Origin: Adiantum capillus-veneris
Taxonomy: Eukaryota; Streptophyta; Polypodiopsida; Polypodiales; Pteridaceae
Direction: 5' to 3'
Length of the DNA stretch: 64,000 nucleotides
Assembly: GCA_014529385.2 (NCBI GenBank)
Contig: CM043953.1
Span: 90,773,842 to 90,837,841 of the forward strand
The notes beneath the pieces are model-generated. The model ran no database searches, had not been told where the DNA came from, and worked only from the letters and a program-made list of their open reading frames with translations. This document shows, piece by piece, positions 48,278 to 56,608 of this stretch (the stretch's first letter is position 1; each line of letters begins with the position of its first letter). Both the position numbers and the translations under genes were made by a program.

Positions 48278-51200
48278 ATGCACTTACGCTCTGGGCGGGT
48301 GCTAGAACACGAGCATATTGAGGGTGCCTCTGTTCATACGGACACCCATTACCCATCCACGATAAGCTCTAGACCCTCAGCGGGGACACAAGGTAGCACC
48401 ACCCAAGACCCTAAAATAGCCGCTAGTGATTCCTCCTCCGACTCAGAAATCATGGAAGCATACCCTAACCAAAACACTGAGAGAGAAGGCCATGCACCTC
48501 CCGAAGCTCCACAGCCTAGTACTAGTATGTTTAGCCGTTTCATGGAAACATTAGGTAGAGCTACTCGCTCGGAACCTGATGCAAATGAAGCACACGAAGG
48601 GGGTGGGGAAGTGGACTCTCCTTTCACATCGCACGTGGACCCCACACCCCCAAAGAGTGTCCATGTGGATATCCTACCAACTTCTTACCAAGAAGGCCCT
48701 GTTGAGCTGCCTCCTTCAGAAGTTCCCTCTAGAGTACCGTTGGTGACAAGTAAAACCACGGGGAGCAACATTGCTTCTACCTCACAAGAAACCGTTAACA
48801 CGTCGACTCTAGAAGGATGGTTCATTAATGATCATTGGACATATGACCTCCACACTGAGGTGTTGACGGATCTACACTCTGGCCACGCCTACCATGTAGG
48901 ATGGATAGAGATTGTACAATCCACCTCTAGTGCCACGAGCATCGAAGATCAACAGAAAATGATCTGTAATGTTATCCATGGCATTATTCAATCAGAAAGG
49001 CAAAACCGAGGGGTAAATATACTCTCAACTGGCCCCATGAGATTTCTGGATACGAGCAAGGCTCAACAGCCTACTCTATCTCAAATGGAGACTCCTCTAA
49101 TGAGCCCCATGGACCCATCTTACGTCATTTCACCTGGGGTCTCTATGCAATCTGAGCCTCTGAGCGAAAACTTTAGCTTCCCTAACTTGGCTCAACCCTC
49201 TATCAAGGAAAACACAGTGCTCACTCCAGGGATAAGCCTAACAGAGAATGTACCGATGACATCTACGGTTAGCGCAGTGCCACTACCTAGTGTTGTAGTA
49301 CCTAATATGGGGCCTCGACCATATGTGCCTCTAGCCCCTTATGCACACATGGCCCCCACACCTCCAATTGTACCACTTGCTTATGCTCCTCGAGTGCCGC
49401 TCCCTAGCTCTTATCCGAGTGGACCTATGCCCGGTTATGTTCCATATCCTGCATCATCCACACATATGCCAAGACCAGTACCCGTCCCTCTCCCACATAT
49501 GATTCCAAGAGTACCTCCACCGGCCCTACCTCCTCACATAGGTGACTTGGCAGCATTTGCTCAAACCATAGGTCGATCTATCGCGGAAAATATGCGTCAT
49601 GCATCTGATAGAGAGCCTAGAAGTAAGGCAGTACAAATTGCCAAACTCACGCAAAAATTCAATGGGGACGAAGATGCTAGAAAACACATTGAAGTGTTTG
49701 AACAAGTATGTGATTCCTTAGGGGAACGCAACGAACTACATAAGTGCAATGCCTTAAGCTTGACATTAAGTGGGAAGGCTGGAGATTGGTATAGGACCCT
49801 AAGGGTGGACGAGAAAACAATCTACCCTACCCTTCGAAGGTTGTTTCTAAAGGAGTACATACGAGAAGGTGTGCTTTGGGGTGTAGCATCTCAGCTACAG
49901 AAGGCCGAACGTAAGGAAGGAGAGTCAGTAAGAGACTTCATTAGTCCTCTAAAGCACTTAAACTCTCGCTGCCCTGTAAATGAGCGCTTCAACAATAACC
50001 AACTGCTTGATCGATTCATTCGAGGGTTGAGGAATGAAGGAATCTATAATGGACTAGTGATTAGAGGTATCACAACCTGGGAAGATGTCACTGCCAATGC
50101 AATCCAATTAGAGGACAACTTGATGATAGCAGGCATGAGGGTGTCTACTGACACGAGATCCACTAGCTCACAAGCCATTGAGTATGAACCCATGACTGCA
50201 AAGCCCATTGCCAATGAGCCAAAGGTATTTGAGACATTCTTGACAGACCTCACCAAGGCAATCCAAGAGTCTCTTAAGGATAATCGACCCCCTCAAAATA
50301 GTCACATGTATCCAAGAAGGGAGCAACAATGGTGTTCCATTTGCTTAGGTCCACATAGCACTAGTGAGTGCCCTACGTTTAGAGTAAAATTTAATGGAAC
50401 TTGCAACGCATGTGGTAGGTATGGTCACCAAGCTAAGGATTGTTTAATGATCAAACGTATGATGGCAAATAGACCACCTGTAGCCTGGACGGATGCGCCT
50501 CGAGCTCCTGTATTGATGCCTACTCCACCTGTTGAGCAACTACCGCAACACATGGTCCCTAGATCTCAAAATGTTGTACAAGCTACACCGCTACCACCTC
50601 CTGTGCTAGGACCGCAGCCCCCGCATCCAAGAGTCGCCCCTATGAACCAAGTGGGTTGCGAGCCATCAAATGCTTATGCAGATGGCTGTGAGGAGGAAAT
50701 AGACACTAGTATTGCCTACGGACTTGATACATTGGAAGAATGTCCTATATACTACATGGAAGATTGTTGGGGACAAGTCAAGCCGGTTTATCAAGCTGCT
50801 GCTCTCGCATCCAGAGGTCAAAATATCAACACCCAGGCTAGGAGGCCACCTCTTCAATGCTACGAGTGTGGTGGACCACATCGAGTAGCGGAGTGCCCTA
50901 TTAGGCTGCAAAAGAATGCTGCACAGATGCAAGTGAATCAAGGGAGCACGTCTGCAATGCCAATACTCACATGTAATCGTTGTGGCATAGATCACTTGAT
51001 TGCCCAATGCCCCTATAACCCAAATGCACCTAAAATCACACCCCTGAATTTGGTCGAAATTGCTAGTGTGACGTCACCAATACCACCCGTCGCACCCGCT
51101 TATGCGATTACACAGTCCATGCTTCAAGGGCCAAGCCATATCCTCGAAGAGAGAGATACCGCGTCAGTTATCCAAGCAAAGAAAAAGAAGACACGAAGGA

Positions 51201-51883
51201 AGAAGTCGCAGAATACGGAAAATTCAAAGCCAAGTTCCAAAACAAACATAGGAACAGGAGATGACCCCGTGTATATGAATGACCTCGAGGATGATTCAGA
51301 TTCAGTCGACACAATGGAGACTAGAACCAATACCACAAAGGGAAAGACCGACAAGGAAAACCGTAACATGGAACCAAATGAAAACCGAATGAGAGAAAAC
51401 CATAAGGAGCCTCTGAAAACACCACAAGTGTTTCCAAATCCAATCCAAGACCCCCAAGATAAACCGCAGGGGCAAAAAGGGAAGAATCGTAAAAAGAAGA
51501 TTGGGACGTACCCAAACCCTGTAGACGAGATTAAGCAGGTGAAACATCTAAGAGGTTTAGTGGAGGAGACTCAAAGGAAACTAGAACCAGAACCCATGCA
51601 TGTAAATATTCATGACACAGTGTTTCCCACGCAAGTTCATCCACCCCACATGAACCATAGACCGTTAGCCATATCTAGTATCATCCAAGAAGGGAGTGAG
51701 GACAGGACATCAGAAAGTGAGCATACACCCTTCTTGTTGGAAAGGATGTTTAACGAAGGAATACCTGATCCCATTGAGGAATATGAGATTCCATCCTCAC
51801 CAATTCCTAGTCAAGGACCTACACCCTGCAAAACACCAATGAATGTTGCCAAACTAGTGGACTTCATGTCTTCTGAGGTCTGA
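48278..51883 (+). CDS. Gypsy gag polyprotein (very long)
   Basis: 1201 codons from ATG (MHLRSGRVLE, a start typical of plant gypsy gag). Residues about 1-330 are Ser/Thr/Pro-rich, and 340-440 are strongly Pro-rich (VPLPSSYPSGPMPGYVP). The Retrotrans_gag domain spans about 450-620 (LTQKFNGDEDARKHIEVFEQ, LSGKAGDWYRTLR, LDRFIRGLRNEG). Four cysteine knuckles follow: CSICLGPHSTSEC (686), the canonical CNACGRYGHQAKDC (709), CYECGGPHRVAEC (861) and CNRCGIDHLIAQC (900). Three of them have x3 in place of x4 before His. A basic patch (KKKKTRRKKS, about 968) and a charged C-terminal third follow. The length is two to three times usual gag. Stops with TGA, after which the same frame is open into the protease. 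Confidence 0.9.
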   Translation: MHLRSGRVLEHEHIEGASVHTDTHYPSTISSRPSAGTQGSTTQDPKIAASDSSSDSEIMEAYPNQNTEREGHAPPEAPQPSTSMFSRFMETLGRATRSEPDANEAHEGGGEVDSPFTSHVDPTPPKSVHVDILPTSYQEGPVELPPSEVPSRVPLVTSKTTGSNIASTSQETVNTSTLEGWFINDHWTYDLHTEVLTDLHSGHAYHVGWIEIVQSTSSATSIEDQQKMICNVIHGIIQSERQNRGVNILSTGPMRFLDTSKAQQPTLSQMETPLMSPMDPSYVISPGVSMQSEPLSENFSFPNLAQPSIKENTVLTPGISLTENVPMTSTVSAVPLPSVVVPNMGPRPYVPLAPYAHMAPTPPIVPLAYAPRVPLPSSYPSGPMPGYVPYPASSTHMPRPVPVPLPHMIPRVPPPALPPHIGDLAAFAQTIGRSIAENMRHASDREPRSKAVQIAKLTQKFNGDEDARKHIEVFEQVCDSLGERNELHKCNALSLTLSGKAGDWYRTLRVDEKTIYPTLRRLFLKEYIREGVLWGVASQLQKAERKEGESVRDFISPLKHLNSRCPVNERFNNNQLLDRFIRGLRNEGIYNGLVIRGITTWEDVTANAIQLEDNLMIAGMRVSTDTRSTSSQAIEYEPMTAKPIANEPKVFETFLTDLTKAIQESLKDNRPPQNSHMYPRREQQWCSICLGPHSTSECPTFRVKFNGTCNACGRYGHQAKDCLMIKRMMANRPPVAWTDAPRAPVLMPTPPVEQLPQHMVPRSQNVVQATPLPPPVLGPQPPHPRVAPMNQVGCEPSNAYADGCEEEIDTSIAYGLDTLEECPIYYMEDCWGQVKPVYQAAALASRGQNINTQARRPPLQCYECGGPHRVAECPIRLQKNAAQMQVNQGSTSAMPILTCNRCGIDHLIAQCPYNPNAPKITPLNLVEIASVTSPIPPVAPAYAITQSMLQGPSHILEERDTASVIQAKKKKTRRKKSQNTENSKPSSKTNIGTGDDPVYMNDLEDDSDSVDTMETRTNTTKGKTDKENRNMEPNENRMRENHKEPLKTPQVFPNPIQDPQDKPQGQKGKNRKKKIGTYPNPVDEIKQVKHLRGLVEETQRKLEPEPMHVNIHDTVFPTQVHPPHMNHRPLAISSIIQEGSEDRTSESEHTPFLLERMFNEGIPDPIEEYEIPSSPIPSQGPTPCKTPMNVAKLVDFMSSEV

Positions 51884-53458
51884 ACCACGATCATAGCAAA
51901 GCTGTATGGAGATCCTGAGTTATTCCTTGCACTTCGAGCATTCCTTAACGGAGAGCTACGAACGGGATTACCGCAGTTTGCGCAACCAAATAGGCCTGAC
52001 TCGATTATGATTGATGAGGAAAATCATGTGCAATCACTTGACTTAGATGGACACGAGTCTGTGATCGAGGTACCCATTAACGAATTAGGCCAGTATTTTG
52101 AAGGCGACGAGTCTAATGCGACCCTACCCATCACTACCAAGGGATTAACTATAAAGGGAATTCTTGATGGTGGTGCGGGAGTTAGCATCGTTACAAAAGA
52201 TTGTTGGGAATCCATGGGAAAACCCCGCCTCAGTGTTACTAACATTGTGGTAAAGATGGCAAATGGTACCATAGCCAAACCTATGGGGATGCTCAAGGAT
52301 CTTAAGATCAAAGTTCTAGGACACAAGGTACGACATACGTTCATTGTAATGGATTTCTCTAAACACCTTATGTCATATGAAATGATTTTAGGACGACCAT
52401 TCATGAGGGAAGCACAAATGGTTCACGATTGGTCTAAAAATCATGTCTATTTGCAATTCCAAGACTCTGTCCTTAGAGTGGATTTGGTGACTGGTAAGGT
52501 ACACCCCTTAGGGAGTAAAACCATTATTGATCATCGCTCTGACACCACAGTTCACTCGGCCCCACTACAATATTGTTACACTTGTAAGAAGGATACAGAC
52601 ATTGGCCAAGATTCTCCTTACATGGATGTGTTACCGGGTATGACGGAATCAGACAATGTGGATTGGGTCCACCTAGCATCAACCATAGACACTTGGGGAA
52701 ATAGAGGGACGACCTGGGTAACACCTGAGGGGGATGAAATGCCTATACCCTTAAATATGCTACAAGCAATGCATATCGCTTCCGACAAGACTCATCCTAA
52801 TGTCACGAAAAAAACATACAAGTGGGTCCCTAAAGCTTCTTTAGTGACCATAGCTAGTGCTAAAAAACAGAAGCCTTGTAAGAAACGTACCACTCGCTCC
52901 AAGAAAAGTAAGAAAATGTTGCGATTGATCCCTAAACGACTATTGGAAGCCCAAGGATACTATGAAGGAAATGATCAAATCTGGGTGCCCAAACGTAAAG
53001 TATACTCTTACCTGTCACCTGGCCCATGTAAACCCAATCCTGTGGCTCCAAAACAAATTGAAAATTGCGGAAAGGAAAAAATCATGGAACGTTACACACC
53101 CGTTCTAGAGCTAGTTTGGGTACCAAAGAAAGAACGATTTGTCCCACCTAGCTCAGGAACAGGGAAATCAAATGAAGCTTCTTGCTCTTCATGTAGTTCC
53201 TATACGCAAATAGAAGCTTCGACACAACCTCCACCTACCACTGTACATATCCATCCAAGCACGAAAGAGTTTGCACCTTCCGGGGTAAGTTCACCACCTA
53301 CAACAACGTTGCAAATAAAATCCTGGGAGAGTACCTTACCACCCTTGCAGCTTGACAAGGCACCTAGGGTAATAGAAAACTACTGGCAAAAATCCTCACC
53401 TATTACCAACTGGAACAATTGGTTTCAAAGGGTGACAAGCTCATTTCAAACGGTATGA
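51884..53458 (+). CDS. Gypsy retropepsin-like protease region, in phase with gag
   Basis: The frame of gag continues after the TGA without another stop (YGDPELFLALRAFLNGEL), so the first ATG at 52007 need not be the start. Retropepsin features are IKGILDGGAGVSIVTKDCWE (active site DGG in place of DSG), VKMANGTIAKPMG, and the second half YEMILGRPFM. The C-terminal half has three WVPK-containing repeats (YKWVPKAS, QIWVPKRK, LVWVPKKER) within a Lys-rich stretch and ends without RT. The protease would cleave the gag polyprotein. Expression could be by TGA readthrough or the TGA may be a single mutation. Confidence 0.8.
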   Translation, partial: TTIIAKLYGDPELFLALRAFLNGELRTGLPQFAQPNRPDSIMIDEENHVQSLDLDGHESVIEVPINELGQYFEGDESNATLPITTKGLTIKGILDGGAGVSIVTKDCWESMGKPRLSVTNIVVKMANGTIAKPMGMLKDLKIKVLGHKVRHTFIVMDFSKHLMSYEMILGRPFMREAQMVHDWSKNHVYLQFQDSVLRVDLVTGKVHPLGSKTIIDHRSDTTVHSAPLQYCYTCKKDTDIGQDSPYMDVLPGMTESDNVDWVHLASTIDTWGNRGTTWVTPEGDEMPIPLNMLQAMHIASDKTHPNVTKKTYKWVPKASLVTIASAKKQKPCKKRTTRSKKSKKMLRLIPKRLLEAQGYYEGNDQIWVPKRKVYSYLSPGPCKPNPVAPKQIENCGKEKIMERYTPVLELVWVPKKERFVPPSSGTGKSNEASCSSCSSYTQIEASTQPPPTTVHIHPSTKEFAPSGVSSPPTTTLQIKSWESTLPPLQLDKAPRVIENYWQKSSPITNWNNWFQRVTSSFQTV

Positions 53459-53740
53459 TCTACGCAAGGAAGGGGGGAGTGTTTGCTGACAGTCATCATT
53501 CATTTGTTTCCCTCTCAACCTTTTTCCCTGACCTCTCAATCTCCGATCTTAGGGAATGTATATATATAGCCTTATACTCGCAAAAAAACAAAAATAGTAA
53601 AGAGCAAGAGCGCCTAGCAATGAGAGAGCACCCTATCAGATCTTATATATAAGTCCAAATTCACCGTGTCAAGTCAAGCAACACACAAAAACAACTCTTA
53701 TGTTTTAAAGGCCTAACCAAATCTATCTGTCTTGTCAGAA
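53459..53740 (+). other. Gypsy spacer
   Basis: About 280 bp between the protease stop and the small ORF. It contains TATATATAG and AAAAACAAAAA stretches. A subgenomic promoter or splice acceptor could be here, but none is evident. Confidence 0.4.
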
Positions 53741-54163
53741 ATGGCTACTTCACCAGAGGCATGCACTTCTATTTTTGATGAACGGTACCCCTTGTCTTTT
53801 CAACAAGTGTTCTACGTATGCTACCCTATACTTTCTTGCGAATGGGATTTGATAGAGAGCCTTGCATGTGAGAGAAATTTTGAGGAGTTAGAATGGCTAA
53901 TACGTCTATGGCTAACTAGTGATCCCTACCCAGTAGCGAATGTGTCTCCAATGGCACATGCTTATTCTTTTGCACAAGATGAGTATCCACGCATCACGAG
54001 GTTCTTGATTAGCATGCTTGCACAAGAGGATGATGAAGAGGAACTAATAGAGACCGAGGAAGACTATGGCCTCACGGACAACGATTTTATTTATCTAGAT
54101 GATGAGGATAGAGGCCTAGCCTTAGGGTGGCCACCCGGTTTATATAATATCCTCTTTCCTTGA
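53741..54163 (+). CDS. Small acidic ORF of the gypsy element, function unknown
   Basis: 140 codons from ATG (MATSPEACTSIFDERYPLSF). An amphipathic helical middle (ECDW-like CEWDLIESLACERNFEELEW, then RLWLTSDPYPV), an acidic stretch of about 25 residues (EDDEEELIETEEDYG) and a Leu/Pro-rich end. No nucleic-acid-binding, envelope or polymerase motif; no signal peptide or membrane segment. It lies where additional ORFs occur in some plant gypsy elements, and an open frame in a young copy suggests it is maintained. No family recognised. Confidence 0.6.
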   Translation: MATSPEACTSIFDERYPLSFQQVFYVCYPILSCEWDLIESLACERNFEELEWLIRLWLTSDPYPVANVSPMAHAYSFAQDEYPRITRFLISMLAQEDDEEELIETEEDYGLTDNDFIYLDDEDRGLALGWPPGLYNILFP

Positions 54164-55512
54164 TTCTAAAAGGGGTGACAGATAGGTAGGTTAGGGGTCT
54201 AGATTGTGTTTTGAGTTTGTTTTTTAGGAGTTTTAATTTTTCCCACTGATGTGCCTCCTGGAGGTATTCCTTTTGTTTCCTAGTGTGTACAGGAGCGTGT
54301 TGCTATTGATAGGATTTGGACCTTCATGGAACCTTTCTCTCGTTCACACTTCAAATCAAGCGCGACCATCAACACAAACAGGTGTTTCTTATCCATTAGC
54401 ATTGCCCTTATCTTTTTTGCATCCATGTTTGTCTGCTTTGATTGTGATCGGTAGCATAATATTCAGCGCATTGGCTTAGTATCAAACATTTAATTCAATG
54501 TAATGTTTTGTCATAGTCACTTGTCTAGGTTTAAAAATCAAGCAGTCCGACTAAGCTAGTTTGACCAAGCTAAGTATTAGAAATCTTCTCTTAATACCAT
54601 GGGGAATGCCTTCCTAATAAACAATGGTTACTTAGGTTCTTAATCCGATTTAGGCAGCATTGTATGAAATGTACTAGGGCTTTCTAGTGGGCTTAACCCT
54701 AGTGACCTTTAGCTTAAGTATTATAAAGGGAGTTTACTAATGTGATGAGCCTGGGGAATGTAACAGTGTTATATGACCCCCCAAAGTTACAAAATTTAAA
54801 TGTTGAAAATGAACAAGCAAAAATCAAAGTGCCACAATGTAAAATTTTAAGCTGGAAGAGAAATCTCGGCTTGATTTGGTACTTCACTCACATGTATCGC
54901 CTATGGTACTAGAGCCCTAGAGGTTCCCAGCGTGGGCGCTTTTCCTTGAAAAGCAAAAAACCCAAGGCATACAAAATAAGCACACACATCATAATTGAAT
55001 CAATGTGAAAAGACCTTGGGGGGTCAAAGAAAAAGTAATCAGTCAGGCGATGATTTCATGAGAAATTCCTTTTATGGTAGCTTAACTACAAGGTTTTCTA
55101 GATATAGCCTCTAGTCAGCCCTCGAACATGAATACTTGGCTCTCGCGATTAAACAACTTAATTGACCACAGAAAATTAAGAAGCTTACCCATGGTATTAA
55201 TATTCGATCTCTAGTGCTTTTCGACCGTCATATTAGCGACCCCAGACTTGTTTAATTTTCTACCTTTACATCTGTTTATGCATTTGATTACATTGCAATT
55301 TAATGTTCATTGCTGACAAATTGTTTGAAATTCTTTTACCAATCAATGTGTCTACCTAAAACTGCATATGCTTTTTAAGAGAATGCAATTACTGTGCCAA
55401 TGTTGTTTGATTTTGCAGTGACTGAAGAAGGCTAAGGACATTCATCTCAAATGCTCTTCCACCTCGACGACCCAGCTTCAACTCAATAGCTTCCGAGGAC
55501 GGAATCTACATC
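54164..55512 (+). other. Gypsy 3' non-coding region
   Basis: About 1.35 kb in the place where pol would be expected to end. Several short frames only (54249-54479 is hydrophobic, without homology seen). No RT or integrase motif in any frame. Confidence 0.7.
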
Positions 55513-55524
55513 AGGAAGGGGGGC
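55513..55524 (+). other. Gypsy polypurine tract
   Basis: GGAAGGGGGGCA directly before the 3' LTR. Confidence 0.85.
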
Positions 55525-55525
55525 A

Positions 55526-55818
55526 TGTTAACCCTCACGGCACACGGACACCCATCACCTACGATGGACGCGTATTATGTATTTGGTAGAGTCAGGTACC
55601 GGGCTTGTCGGACCAATAGGGAAAGGTAGAGTGATCGCCAATGAGAGGCGCACTTTAACTTGGACATTCAAGGGATTAGTTGGTTAAGCATGGGCGCCCA
55701 AGTGTGAATGGGGTGAGCTCCTATAAAAGCCAACTAAACCTAATTTTTACTCATTCTCTCATTTGTGCAATTGAAGAGTGCTCTTGCTCCATCTCCATCT
55801 TCTTCTTCTTCACCTCCT

Positions 55819-55850
<32 letters not shown>

Positions 55851-56101
55851 GGAGAGTGTGTGTGCGATCGAGCATTACGAAGGCACGACGGCGGCGAAGC
55901 GGTTGAGCGCGGCACGACTGCAGCTTCTTCTTCATCGCGGCGAGGAATCCACCACGAAGGCGAGCGTAGAGCGGTGAGTGACACACCCTTTGTTTTCTTG
56001 AGCTTGCTAGTTTAGGCTTGTTGTGTGCTTGGAGCCGTTTGTGGCTCGCATACGGTGTATTGGCAAGTCCCTTGCTTCGACAGTGCGGCAAGGAGCGCAC
56101 A
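55526..56101 (+). repeat. Gypsy 3' LTR
   Basis: Near-identical to 46766-47339. Differences seen are the GT/GA length, CATCGCGGYG and GGCAARGAGCG. Confidence 0.95.
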
Positions 56102-56501
56102 GTGTCCGAGGTGTGCCAAGAGGTGTGGCTGGGTAAGATGGGGGTCGTGAGCGAGGAGGGGTCGAAGCATCTGTGGACCCTCCTCCACAGCAACCACCAC
56201 CTCCACCTGACGATCGCCGAGATCGGCGAGTGCGCCTGTGCTGCGGAGATGAGGACGTACCCGCCTCTGCCCCACCCCTAGGTGTCGAAGCGGCCGTGAT
56301 AGGAGAAGAAGGCGTCGTACCCATAGGCGTCCCCCCCCTAGGCGTCGGACCCTCGGGTGTGAAGCCCGGAGGCGTAGTACCCGTGCCTCTGGCTACCCAG
56401 TACTGAGAAGCCTCTGCCATCTGAGCAGGCGTCATCCGTGTAACGAAGCCCATGAATGCATCTGCACTCATGGAAGCGGGATCTGGAATCTCGTCTGCCA
56501 T
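56102..56501 (-). pseudogene. CACTA second gene, 5' part (split by gypsy)
   Basis: Starts at 56501 (MADEIPDPASMSADAFMG). It continues with a Gly/Pro/Thr-rich linker (TPEGPTPRGGTPMGTTPS) and an Arg/Ser-rich, Gly-rich segment up to the insertion point. After removing the gypsy element and one target duplication the frame continues directly at 46760. Low-complexity N-terminal linkers are common in the accessory proteins of CACTA elements. Confidence 0.65.
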
Positions 56502-56608
56502 ACTAAATTCCTACACAAAGAAAGTAAAATAAAGCGTCAGAACACAGTTGTTTAAATTAACTTTAAGATTAATATTAAATCAAAGTCTTCACACAAACAC
56601 TTACAGGC

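Larger units (their letters stand above)
46766..56101 (+). mobile_element. Young gypsy-type LTR retrotransposon encoding gag-protease only
   Basis: LTRs at 46766-47339 and 55526-56101 (574 and 576 bp, TGTTAACCC...GCGCACA) differ by a few substitutions and one microsatellite length change. The target duplication GTGTC is at 46761-46765 and 56102-56106. The primer-binding site is TGGCGCCGCTGCCGGGG (47344-47360) and the polypurine tract GGAAGGGGGGCA (55513-55524). The coding part is a long gag (48278-51883), a protease frame in phase with it (52007-53458) and a small ORF (53741-54163). No reverse transcriptase, RNase H or integrase is present anywhere between the LTRs, so mobility must depend on another element. 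It split the second gene of the CACTA element. Confidence 0.93.

Noticed and set aside
53459-55525. Hidden reverse transcriptase or integrase in the gypsy element
   Set aside because: All frames were read for YxDD, the DDE context, H-H-C-C and chromodomain patterns and none was found.
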